Shown piece after piece: positions 7,095 to 14,551 of a stretch of 36,639 bases of DNA (positions within the stretch are counted from its first letter, which is position 1; each line of letters begins with the position of its first letter). The DNA lies in NCBI RefSeq assembly GCF_019237615.1, contig NZ_JAFAGT010000051.1, positions 1 to 36,639 of the forward strand, given 5' to 3'. Under the pieces are notes generated by a model, which worked only from the letters and a program-made list of their open reading frames with translations, had not been told where the DNA came from and searched no databases. Source of the stretch: Roseateles sp. (GTDB lineage: Bacteria > Pseudomonadota > Gammaproteobacteria > Burkholderiales > Burkholderiaceae_C). Position numbers and translations under genes: made by a program.

Positions 7095-9341
7095 TCAGAA
7101 CTCTGCCTTGGCCGACACCTGGTAGCTGCGCGGCGCCTGGAAGATGTACTGGTCGCCGGCCACCGTCTTGCCCGGGCTGATCGAAGTGATGTCCTGCTTG
7201 TTCATCAGGTTGAAGACGTTGAGTTGCAGTTTCAGGGCCTTGAGCCCCATGCCCAGGCCGGTGAAGCGGTAGGACAGGCTCAGGTCGGTGTTGGTCGTCG
7301 CAGCGGTGTGGTAGCGGTCGTAGGCGGCCGGATTGCTCGCATCGTAGTCCTGCTGATAGATGCCGCCGGTGCGCTTCCAGATCAGCGAGGCGCCCCAGGG
7401 GCCCATGTTGTACAGGGCACCGAGGGCGGCCGTCATGTTGGGCGCATTGGCGATGCGCTTGCCGGTGTCATTGGACTGGGTCTTGTTGACGGAGCCGTTG
7501 ACATAGGCCGCGAAGCCCCCGCCGACCAGCCAGGTGGCCTGGGCCTCGACGCCCTGGTAGGCGGCGCCGCCGATGTTGACGTAGGCCGCGTCCGCGCCGG
7601 CCAGGCCGTTGGAGACGTACTTGTTCTTGAAGTCGATGCGGTAGATGTCGGCGTCCCAGGTCAGCGCGGCGCTCTTGCCGACGATGCCGAGCTGGTAGTT
7701 CGTCGAGGTCTGCGGGGCGCTGCTGTTCTTCGTCGGGTCGGCGATGTAGAAGGACTTCAGGTCGGGGATCTGGTAGCCCTGGGCGTACTGCGCGTAGACG
7801 GCCAGATCCTGGCCCAGGCGCTGGTTCAGCGTCAGGAAGGGCAGGGTCTTGCTGTAGCCGACGCTGGCGTTCTGCGGCGTGCGCGTCGTCTGGTTGACGA
7901 GGGCGTTGACCGAGCGCGTGATCTCGACGCGCTTGACGCCGGGCGTCACCGTGGTGCCGGCGAGCGGCTCCCACTCGAACTCGGCAAAGGGCTGGAAGGA
8001 CGAGATCTTGGACTGCTGGTCGAACAGGATGTCCGGGTACTTCACCGGCGTCGGCTTGGTCTCGCGCGGGTCGCGCAGGCCCAGCGTCAGGTCGAGGTCG
8101 TACTGGTGGCGGTCGGTGTCGGAGCTCTCGACCCAGGCGCCCGTGCGCAGCGTGCCCGCGTCGAAGTGGCTCTCGGCGCGCAGGATGCCGCCATAGACGC
8201 GGTACTTGTTCTGCTTGTCGATGCCGGGGATGTCGGCATTGCCCTTGGGGCCGACGACGGTGCCGGGCTTGGTCAGGCCGGTCGGGTCGGTGGACGAGAT
8301 GGTCTGGTTGTCGTAGCTGTAGGTGTAGATCTGTGCCTCGGTCGTGAAGCCGCTCGACCAGCGCGAGCGCAGGCGCAGGTATTCGAAGTCGGTCGCCTTG
8401 CCGGTGTAGTTGAAGCCGGCATAGTTGAAGCTCGTCGGGTCGTTGTTGAGGCTGTAGTTCTTGCCGTACTTGGCGATCTGGTCCAGCGTCGGACCCTTGC
8501 TGTTGTCGGGCTGGACGTAGCGGATGCGGTTGACCGACGAGAAGGCCGTCAGCTTGTGGTCGGCCGACAGCGGCACGTCCACCTTGAGCGTCACGTTGTT
8601 GCTGGCGATATGGTTCAGCGTCAGATAGCCGTCGGACTCCAGGCGCTGCACGTTGAGCTGAACCGTCGCCTTGCCGAACTGGGGCAGCTCGCCCGACTCC
8701 AGGGCGACGCCCAGCAGCTTGGTGTTCCAGCGGCCGAACGAGCCGTAGACGGTGCCGCCGGCCTCCTTGCCTGCCTGCTTGGAGAACAGGTTCAGCGAGC
8801 CGCCGAAGGTCGCGTGGCCGATGTTGCTGGCGTTGCCGGGGCCGCGTTCGACGACGGCGCCACCGATGACGCCGGCCGGGAAGAAGGACGTGGAGTGGTG
8901 AGCGGGGTTGTTGGTGTCGCCCCAGGGGATGCCGTCGAAGGTGATGTTGTACTGGTCATCGCTGAAGCCGCGCATGGTCGTCTTCGTCTCGGACAGGCCG
9001 GGGCCGTTGGCCGAGTCGCCCGACAGGCTGGGCGCGATCGCGACGATGCGGCTGTATTCGGCCGTCGGCGCGACGGACTGCTCGATGAACTCCCGCGTGA
9101 TGACGGACTGGGGCTGGGTTGCCGTCAGGCTGGCCTGGGTGGGGGCGACGGCCGACGCGGTGTTCTTCTCCTTGCGGTAGGCGCCGGACTGGGTCGACAC
9201 CGTGACCGGCTCCAGCGTGACGACGTCGCCGGCCGGCCGGGCCTCGTCGGCGGCGTGGGCGCCGACGGACAGCATCAGTCCGGCCAGCGCGAGGCCACGG
9301 TTGAGGGGGGACAGGTCATGCAGGGACATCGGGCGGCGCAT
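7095..9341 (-). CDS. TonB-dependent outer-membrane receptor 1
   Basis: 748 residues. Signal peptide ends at G-A-H-A before A-D-E-A. A plug domain follows (T-M-R-G-F-S-D-D-Q-Y-N-I-T-F-D-G-I-P-W-G; E-R-G-P-G-N-A-S-N-I-G). A beta-barrel then runs to a C-terminal aromatic-ended strand (Y-Q-V-S-A-K-A-E-F). It imports a bulky substrate across the outer membrane using TonB energy. The ATG at 9341 fits a signal peptide; a TTG at 9386 and an ATG at 9329 are alternatives, none with a good Shine-Dalgarno. Two bases separate it from the downstream lipoprotein phosphatase, suggesting that receptor and phosphatase act on the same phosphorylated ligand. The ligand itself is unknown; a siderophore role cannot be excluded. 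Confidence 0.88.
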   Translation of the reverse strand: MRRPMSLHDLSPLNRGLALAGLMLSVGAHAADEARPAGDVVTLEPVTVSTQSGAYRKEKNTASAVAPTQASLTATQPQSVITREFIEQSVAPTAEYSRIVAIAPSLSGDSANGPGLSETKTTMRGFSDDQYNITFDGIPWGDTNNPAHHSTSFFPAGVIGGAVVERGPGNASNIGHATFGGSLNLFSKQAGKEAGGTVYGSFGRWNTKLLGVALESGELPQFGKATVQLNVQRLESDGYLTLNHIASNNVTLKVDVPLSADHKLTAFSSVNRIRYVQPDNSKGPTLDQIAKYGKNYSLNNDPTSFNYAGFNYTGKATDFEYLRLRSRWSSGFTTEAQIYTYSYDNQTISSTDPTGLTKPGTVVGPKGNADIPGIDKQNKYRVYGGILRAESHFDAGTLRTGAWVESSDTDRHQYDLDLTLGLRDPRETKPTPVKYPDILFDQQSKISSFQPFAEFEWEPLAGTTVTPGVKRVEITRSVNALVNQTTRTPQNASVGYSKTLPFLTLNQRLGQDLAVYAQYAQGYQIPDLKSFYIADPTKNSSAPQTSTNYQLGIVGKSAALTWDADIYRIDFKNKYVSNGLAGADAAYVNIGGAAYQGVEAQATWLVGGGFAAYVNGSVNKTQSNDTGKRIANAPNMTAALGALYNMGPWGASLIWKRTGGIYQQDYDASNPAAYDRYHTAATTNTDLSLSYRFTGLGMGLKALKLQLNVFNLMNKQDITSISPGKTVAGDQYIFQAPRSYQVSAKAEF

Positions 9342-9395
9342 GGGAGGCGGGCTTTCTCGTTGTGCGGCAGGGCCGCTTGGTTGCAAAAGCCCGGC

Positions 9396-9429
9396 AGACT
9401 AGAAAGCCGCCATGAAGTGCCCGTGACGC
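9396..9429 (-). promoter_or_regulatory. Possible Pho-box promoter of receptor-phosphatase unit
   Basis: On the minus strand GCGTCAC-GGGC-ACTTCAT (9429-9412) gives two 7-base units, each matching CTGTCAT at 4 of 7 positions, spaced by 4 bases. They are followed after exactly 10 bases by TAGTCT (9401-9396), a -10-like hexamer. Spacing and the absence of a -35 copy the PhoB-activated promoter plan, but unit matches are weak and the spacer is GC-rich. Confidence 0.3.
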
Positions 9430-9442
9430 CGTGCTTGCACGG
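9429..9442. repeat. Short perfect inverted repeat upstream of receptor 1
   Basis: CCGTGC-TT-GCACGG, a perfect 6+6 hairpin just upstream of the candidate Pho box in the 190-base gap between the receptor and the kdgD remnant. Could be a protein site or a small hairpin; nothing more can be said. Confidence 0.4.
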
Positions 9443-9531
9443 AGCTTGCCGTGGTGCCGCCGCATCGGCGACGGATGCGTTCGGGCCGACCGCCAGGCGC
9501 CGCTGCCGGCGACGAGGCGGTGGCAGCAGGA

Positions 9532-9957
9532 CTACTGCGGGCCCAGCCTGGCGATCAGCGCGCCGAGCTGCTCGACCTGGGCCGCGCTCAGCTCGGACAG
9601 TGGCGGGCTTACCGGGCCGGCCGAGTGGCCCAGCAGCGTGGCGCCGGCCTTCACGATGGACACGGCGTAGCCCTCGCCCTGGTTGCGCGGCGCGATGTAG
9701 GGCAGGAAGAAGTCGCGGATCAGGCCATCGCAGGTGTCCAGTGCGACCTGGATGACCTGGCCGTACTCGCTGGGCTCCAGCGAGAAGAACTCGCCCGTGC
9801 CGCCGGCCGCGAACAGCGCAGACGCACCATAGGGCTGCAGCCATTCCAGGCGCCCGGCATAGGCCTTGGGTGCGAAGTTCAGCAGCGCATCGAAGTCGGT
9901 CAGCGGGAAGGAAAGCAGGCCGGCCTGCAGGACGGCCTTGAGTTCCTGGGGCGACAT
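9532..9957 (-). pseudogene. kdgD: kdgD remnant: 5-dehydro-4-deoxyglucarate dehydratase with large internal deletion
   Basis: The reading frame is open for 141 residues but about 303 are expected. Residues 1-75 match the KdgD N-terminus (SGLLSFP-type start, then G-A-S-A-L-F-A-A-G-G-T-G-E-F-F-S-L). From residue 79 on, L-I-R-D-F-F-L-P-Y-I...G-Y-A-V-S-I-V-K-A-G matches the C-terminal quarter of the family. The join lies near 9725-9735, and some 150 codons are missing in frame. The lost part holds the Schiff-base lysine (G-F-K-D-G) and the catalytic tyrosine (Y-N-R) of the DHDPS-like barrel, so the product cannot be an active dehydratase. KdgD normally turns the GarD product into 2-oxoglutarate semialdehyde. 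The neighbouring regulator is also broken. Assembly error is the main alternative. Confidence 0.8.
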
Positions 9958-10059
9958 GGGCGGGTCTCCATTGTTTGTCTTGTTGTGTGTCATCGCACAA
10001 CTAAGGTTGGGGCAAGGCGCTCGGAATAGCCCGTGACGGAGAGTTCTGCGCGGCGGCGC

Positions 10060-10776
10060 TCAGGCCGCGTCGGCCTGGGCCCGGCGGCGTTCGCGGCTGT
10101 TGCTGAGGTGGGGGCGCATGGCCGCGTGGGCCGACTCGGCGTCCCGGCCGGCGATGGCGTCGAGGATGCTTTCATGCTCGGCGTTCACGCGCCGCATGTA
10201 GGCCAGCCGCTCGGCGCTCATGTCCGCCGCCGGCTCCGGCCGGGCGTGCGGGATGATCTGGGCGCCCAGCGTCGCCATCAGGTCGGCGAAATGGCTGTTC
10301 TGCGTCGCGCTGGCGATCTCCAGGTGGAACTGGAAGTCGGCCGCGACCGAGTCCCGCCCCGCCTCGACGGCCGCGATGAGCGCATCCAGCGCCCGGCGCG
10401 GCGCGGCGCGGCGAGGTTGTCCGCGGTGCGACGCTGGGCCGCCAGGCCGGCGGCCTCGGTCTCCACGCCCATGCGCAGCTCCGGCACGGCGACGACGTCC
10501 TGCAGCGTGCCGGGCTGCTCAGGCGTGATGCTGAACGGCGGGCCCTCGCCCGGGCCGATGATGAAGCTGCCGATGCCGTGGCACGTCTCCATCAGGCCGG
10601 CGGCTTGCAGCCTCGCGCACGACGGCGCGGCTGACGTCGAAGGCCGCCATGATGGCCGCCTCGGTGGGCAGCTTGTCGCCGGCCTGCAACTGGCCTGTGC
10701 GGATGCGCTCGCCGAGGCGTTCGACCCGCTCCAGGGTCAGCGTGCGCGGCCGACGGCGGGCGACAGGGGCGTGAAT
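10060..10776 (-). pseudogene. FadR-type GntR regulator, broken by two frameshifts
   Basis: Three overlapping reading frames together spell one GntR/FadR-type regulator. Frame one gives the winged helix ([30 protein letters not shown]). Near 10611 the match jumps to another frame (L-Q-A-A-G-L-M-E-T-C-H-G-I-G-S-F); compared with the usual R-E-A-x-S-x-L spacing about 11 bases are missing. Within 10394-10413 it jumps again, giving the FCD effector domain (A-L-D-A-L-I-A-A-V-E-A-G...R-P-H-L-S-N-S-R). The second jump sits in a (CGGCG)4 tract, and removing one unit restores the frame. No ATG or GTG start is evident; the left boundary of homology is near 10776. It probably once repressed garD and kdgD. 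Confidence 0.82.
10394..10413. repeat. Pentanucleotide tandem repeat (CGGCG)4
   Basis: Four perfect copies of CGGCG inside the broken GntR regulator. On the coding strand, with four copies the frame runs into L-A-A-P-R-R-A-G-R-W; with three copies it reads L-A-A-P-R-R-A-L-D-A-L-I, which matches the FCD domain. So the frameshift is explained by gain of one unit through slipped-strand mispairing, or by a sequencing or assembly error in the tract. Confidence 0.85.
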
Positions 10777-10827
10777 TTGCGGGTTATCCCGGAGTTTTGC
10801 CTTGCGCGAGACATCTAAAGTGGGTTG

Positions 10828-10855
10828 GTTGTACGACGACAAGACGACGTACAAC
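10828..10855. promoter_or_regulatory. Inverted-repeat operator before garD
   Basis: GTTGTACG-N12-CGTACAAC is a perfect 8+8 inverted repeat, 37 bases before the garD start and between the divergent regulator remnant and garD. The half sites extend as GTTGTACGWCGWC in opposite orientation. A GntR/FadR-type dimer site is the natural reading: TTGTAC-type palindromes are used by sugar-acid and lactate regulators of this family. The cognate local regulator is a pseudogene. Confidence 0.55.
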
Positions 10856-10892
10856 AAGATCTGTTTGCACTTTAGCCACTCCGACGCCGGAT

Positions 10893-12482
10893 ATGGATGC
10901 CGTTTCCCCCCGTCCGCCGTTGACCCTCCGCATGCGCGATGAGGACAACGTCGCCATCGTCGCCAACGATGGCGGCCTGCCGGCGGGCACCCTGCTGCCC
11001 GCCGGTGTGCCCGGTGCAGGCCTGATGCTGCGGGAGCAGGTGCCGCAAGGCCACAAGTTTGCGCTGCGCGACCTCGCCGAGGGCGAGGCGGTGCTGCGCT
11101 ACGGCGTGCCCATAGGCCATGCGCTCAAGCCCATCCCGGCCGGCAGCTGGGTGCACGAGCGCCTGTTGCATCTCCCGTCGGCACGCGTGCTGCAGGGCCT
11201 GCCCGCCGCCACCGTGAAGCCGCCGCTGGCCGAGCCGCTGGACGGCTACAGCTTCGAGGGCTACCGCAACGCCGACGGCTCGGTGGGTACGCGCAACATC
11301 CTGGCCATCACGACGACGGTGCAATGTGTGGCCGGCGTCGTCGCGCAGGCGGTGGCGCGCATCAAGGCCGAGCTGCTGCCGCTGTACCCCGGCGTCGACG
11401 ATGTCGTCGGCCTGGAGCATAGCTACGGCTGCGGCGTGGCCATCGACGCGCCGGATGCCGTCATTCCCATCCGGACGCTGAAGCACATCTCGCTGAATCC
11501 CAACTTCGGCGGCGAGCTCATGGTGGTGAGCCTGGGCTGCGAGAAGCTGCAGCCCGCGCGGCTGCTGCCGCCGGGCTCCTTCCCCATCACCGACGGGCGC
11601 GCTGCCGACGCCGGCCCCGAGACCATCTGCCTGCAGGACGACGTGCATGTGGGCTTCATGTCCATGCTGGACGACATCGTGCAAAGCGCCCGGCCGCACC
11701 TCGAACGCCTGAACGCCCGCCGCCGCGAGACGGTGCCGGCCAGCGAACTGGTCGTCGGCGTGCAATGCGGCGGCAGCGATGCCTTCTCCGGCGTGACGGC
11801 CAACCCGGCCGTGGGCTTCTGCGCGGACCTTCTCGTGCGCGCCGGCGCCACCGTCATGTTCAGCGAGAACACCGAGGTGCGCGATGCGGTGGAACAGCTC
11901 ACCAGCCGCGCTGCGACGCCCGAGGTGGCGGAGGCCATCGTGCGCGAGCTAGGCTGGTACGACCGCTACCTGGAGCGCGGCCGGGTGGACCGTGCCGCCA
12001 ACACGACGCCCGGCAACAAGGCGGGCGGCCTGAGCAACATCGTCGAGAAGGCCATGGGCTCCATCGTGAAGAGCGGCAGCTCGGCCATCTCGCATGTGCT
12101 GTCGCCGGGCGACAAGCTGCGCCGCGACCAGCGCGGCCTGGTTTATGCCGCCACGCCGGCCAGCGACTTCATCTGCGGCACGCTGCAACTGGCCGCCGGC
12201 ATGAACCTGCATGTGTTCACGACGGGCCGCGGCACGCCCTATGGCCTGGCGGAATGCCCGGTCGTCAAGGTCGCCACGCGCACGGAGCTGGCACGCCGCT
12301 GGCATGACCTGATGGACGTCAACGCGGGCCAGATCGCCGACGGCGAAGCCAGCATCGAGGAGACAGGCTGGGCCCTATTCCGCCTGCTGCTGGATGTTGC
12401 CAGCGGCCGCAGGAAGACCTGGGCCGAGCACTGGAAGCTGCACAACAGCCTGGTGCTGTTCAACCCGGCGCCGGTGACCTGA
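10893..12482 (+). CDS. garD: Galactarate dehydratase
   Basis: 529 residues, the usual GarD length, with strong similarity to E. coli GarD throughout. Examples are [44 protein letters not shown] and the end L-F-N-P-A-P-V-T. It belongs to the UxaA/GarD family, with an N-terminal SAF-like domain followed by the dehydratase core. It converts D-galactarate to 5-dehydro-4-deoxy-D-glucarate in the cytoplasm, probably with Fe(II). The ATG at 10893 was chosen because D-E-D-N-V-A-I-V begins about 15 residues later, as in E. coli. It is divergent from the broken regulator and kdgD remnant. No aldarate transporter or 2-oxoglutarate semialdehyde dehydrogenase is in the window, so the product has no visible local route onward. 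Confidence 0.93.
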   Translation: MDAVSPRPPLTLRMRDEDNVAIVANDGGLPAGTLLPAGVPGAGLMLREQVPQGHKFALRDLAEGEAVLRYGVPIGHALKPIPAGSWVHERLLHLPSARVLQGLPAATVKPPLAEPLDGYSFEGYRNADGSVGTRNILAITTTVQCVAGVVAQAVARIKAELLPLYPGVDDVVGLEHSYGCGVAIDAPDAVIPIRTLKHISLNPNFGGELMVVSLGCEKLQPARLLPPGSFPITDGRAADAGPETICLQDDVHVGFMSMLDDIVQSARPHLERLNARRRETVPASELVVGVQCGGSDAFSGVTANPAVGFCADLLVRAGATVMFSENTEVRDAVEQLTSRAATPEVAEAIVRELGWYDRYLERGRVDRAANTTPGNKAGGLSNIVEKAMGSIVKSGSSAISHVLSPGDKLRRDQRGLVYAATPASDFICGTLQLAAGMNLHVFTTGRGTPYGLAECPVVKVATRTELARRWHDLMDVNAGQIADGEASIEETGWALFRLLLDVASGRRKTWAEHWKLHNSLVLFNPAPVT

Positions 12483-12491
12483 GGTCGCGCA

Positions 12492-13292
12492 TCAGGCTGC
12501 GGCCAGTTCGGTCACGCCTGCGCTGAGGAACACGCAGTCGCCGTGCTCGAACACGCGCACCTCGCCGGGCGCAAACGCTTGCCAGGCCTCGCCGTGGGTC
12601 AGCGGCTCGGTGGCGACCAGCGCCATGCGGTCGGCCGGGTTGTTGACCGTGGCAAGGTCCACGCTGAGGTCGCCGTCGCGCAGGCTGACATGGCCGAAGG
12701 GCGGGCGGCGCTGCAGCCAGTGCAGCTTGGTGGAGGCGTGGGCCAGCATCGCGCGGCCGTCGGTCAGCAGCAGGTTGAAGCGGCCATGCTCGGCGATCTC
12801 GTGGATCCAGGGCGTCAGCGTTTCGGCCAGTTCGGGCCAGCCGGGCAGCCGGTGGCCGAAGCGCTGCTGCAGGCGCTGCATCAGCCAGCAGAAGGCGCGC
12901 TCGCTGTCGGTCTGGCCGGCAGGCGTGAAGCTGCCGTCCAGTTCGGGGTGGAAGTCCTTCAGGTCGCCGTTGTGGGCGAAGACCCAGGTGCGGCCGGCCC
13001 ATTCGCGGCGAAAGGGATGGCAGTTCTCCACGGCGCGGGCGCCCTGGGTGGCCTTGCGGATATGGGCCAGGATGTTGCGGGCCCGCACCGGGTGGTGGCC
13101 CAGGTGGCGCGCCAGTTCGGACTCGGCGGCCGGGCTGTCCTCGACGCTGACTTCGCAGTGCTCGCCGTCGTGGAAGGCGACGCCCCAGCCGTCGACATGG
13201 TCTGCGGTGCGGCCGCCGCGGGCGGCGAAGCCGCTCAGCGAAAAGGTGGCGGCGGCCGGCTGGCGGCTGTTGAGGGCGAAAAGCTCACACAT
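12492..13292 (-). CDS. Class II glutamine amidotransferase (YafJ-type)
   Basis: 266 residues starting M-C-E-L-F; after Met removal the N-terminal Cys2 is the nucleophile of class II (Ntn-type) glutamine amidotransferases. Other family marks are H-V-D-G-W-G-V-A-F, H-I-R-K-A-T-Q-G, N-C-H-P-F and F-A-H-N-G-D-L. It has only the glutaminase domain, like E. coli YafJ and EgtC-like proteins, with no synthetase domain attached. The physiological acceptor is unknown for this group. EgtC (gamma-glutamyl removal in ergothioneine synthesis) is a relative, and egtB-egtD lie 14 kb away, but nothing ties them together. The gene converges on garD with nine bases between the stops. Confidence 0.87.
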   Translation of the reverse strand: MCELFALNSRQPAAATFSLSGFAARGGRTADHVDGWGVAFHDGEHCEVSVEDSPAAESELARHLGHHPVRARNILAHIRKATQGARAVENCHPFRREWAGRTWVFAHNGDLKDFHPELDGSFTPAGQTDSERAFCWLMQRLQQRFGHRLPGWPELAETLTPWIHEIAEHGRFNLLLTDGRAMLAHASTKLHWLQRRPPFGHVSLRDGDLSVDLATVNNPADRMALVATEPLTHGEAWQAFAPGEVRVFEHGDCVFLSAGVTELAAA

Positions 13293-13627
13293 CGGACTGG
13301 GGCGGAAGCTGTCGGTGCAGGTTGCAACGCCGCAAGTCTGGTGGCGGATGACAGAAACGCCAACAAAGCTTTCGTCATGAGCTCATTCCCTGTGCACGCT
13401 GTCACGGCCTGGCGGGCAGGAAGGTGCGCTGCCAGCGCATCCGCGGCTCGTCGCGGCCACCGGCGCAGGGGAGCCGCGACGGGAAACAGTCGCCCCAGGT
13501 CGCGCGCGGCGGCCTGCCTCAGCCAGCCGGGCCAGGCGTCGGTACTGGCCTGCCGCTGCCGGTGGGCATGTCGCGCGGCTCGCTGACGAGACTCAGCCGC
13601 CCCGGGGCCATTGCCATGTGCCGCGCT
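13293..13627. other. 335-base gap without a recognisable gene
   Basis: Between the glutamine amidotransferase start and the LysR stop. Its first part should hold the amidotransferase promoter (minus strand); the GC content drops slightly around 13310-13400. Several short open frames cross it on both strands, none with recognisable family features. I see no tRNA, repeat or IS end. Confidence 0.5.
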
Positions 13628-14485
13628 TCACGCTCTGGCCCTGAGCGTCTGCACCAGCATGCGCTGCAGGGCGTCCGCCGCCAGGTTGCCCTTGGAGGCG
13701 GGGCTGCGGTAGACAGCCACTTCCATGGGTGCCAGCGGTCCCAGGCCTTGCTCGGCGCCCAGCAGCTGCAGATGAGGCGGCGCGCTGCACTGCGTCAGCA
13801 CGGCCACAGCCAGCCCGCTCTCGACGGCGGCGATCTGTCCGGCCAGGTTGGAGCTGTTGTAGACGATGCGGTAGGGGCGCCCCTGCAAGGCCAGCGAGCG
13901 CAGGGCGCTGCGCCGGCCCAGGCTGGCTTCCTCGTAGACGGCGATGGGCAACGGGTTGCGGCGCCAGACGTCGAACTGCGGTGACCCGACCCAGACCATG
14001 GGCTCGTGGAAGAGCAGGCTGCCGCGGCGCGCATGGTCGCGCGAGACCAGGGCCAGGTCGAGCTCGCCGCGGGCCACGCGCGGGATCAGCAGCGTGGACT
14101 GCTCGCAGTCCAGCTGGATCTCCACCCCGCCGTGGCGCGGCGCGAAGCGCTTCAGCACGGGCGTCAGGTACTTGCTGGCGTAGTCGTCCGGCACGCCCAG
14201 CCTGACCAGACCCGAGATGTCGTCCTCGCGCAGCGCCGCCTGGGCCTCGGCCTGCAGGTCCAGCATGCGGCGGGCGTAGCCCAGCAGCGTCTGGCCTTCA
14301 TGCGTCAGCTCCAGCTGGCGCGCGCCGCGCAGCAGCAATTGGTGCCCGATGGCCGCCTCCAGCTTCTTGAGCTGCATGCTGACGGCGGACTGTGAGCGGT
14401 GGATCTCGCCGGCCGCGCTGGACAGGGAGCCTGCGTCCACCGTGGCGACGAAGCATTTCAGCCAGTCGATCTGCAGGTCGCGCAT
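13628..14485 (-). CDS. LysR-family transcriptional regulator
   Basis: 285 residues. The winged helix-turn-helix occupies about residues 6-65 (F-V-A-T-V-D-A-G-S-L-S-S-A-A; S-Q-S-A-V-S-M-Q-L-K-K-L-E). The effector domain follows (L-V-R-L-G-V-P-D-D-Y...G-E-L-D-L-A-L-V). The S-x-S-A-V-S-M-Q-x-K-K-L-E helix places it with the regulators that sit beside transporters and efflux permeases in many Burkholderiales. It is divergent from an EamA-type permease with 66 bases between the starts, and a long palindrome lies in that gap. Effector unknown. Confidence 0.9.
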   Translation of the reverse strand: MRDLQIDWLKCFVATVDAGSLSSAAGEIHRSQSAVSMQLKKLEAAIGHQLLLRGARQLELTHEGQTLLGYARRMLDLQAEAQAALREDDISGLVRLGVPDDYASKYLTPVLKRFAPRHGGVEIQLDCEQSTLLIPRVARGELDLALVSRDHARRGSLLFHEPMVWVGSPQFDVWRRNPLPIAVYEEASLGRRSALRSLALQGRPYRIVYNSSNLAGQIAAVESGLAVAVLTQCSAPPHLQLLGAEQGLGPLAPMEVAVYRSPASKGNLAADALQRMLVQTLRARA

Positions 14486-14488
14486 GGT

Positions 14489-14516
14489 TTCGACAATCGG
14501 ATGGTTGTTTGTCGAA
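14489..14516. promoter_or_regulatory. Probable LysR operator between LysR and EamA genes
   Basis: TTCGACAA-N12-TTGTCGAA, a perfect 8+8 inverted repeat starting four bases outside the LysR start codon. A second shorter pair, CGAAT (14513-14517) and ATTCG (14532-14536), overlaps it. The gap is also the most AT-rich stretch nearby. Position and symmetry fit a LysR-type regulatory plus activation site pair. Confidence 0.55.
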
Positions 14517-14551
14517 TTATGTGATTTTCGGATTCGTCAGAGGACGGCACA

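Noticed and set aside
7224-9755. 843-codon open frame on the plus strand
   Set aside because: Runs antisense to TonB receptor 1; low-complexity Ala/Gly/Val/Arg composition typical of high-GC shadow frames, while the minus strand gives clear receptor motifs.
10394-10413. CRISPR-like or minisatellite array
   Set aside because: Only four 5-base units with no spacers; a simple sequence repeat inside a coding region.
13424-13984. 186-codon open frame crossing the gap before the LysR gene
   Set aside because: Half of it is antisense to a clear LysR gene and the remainder has no family features.
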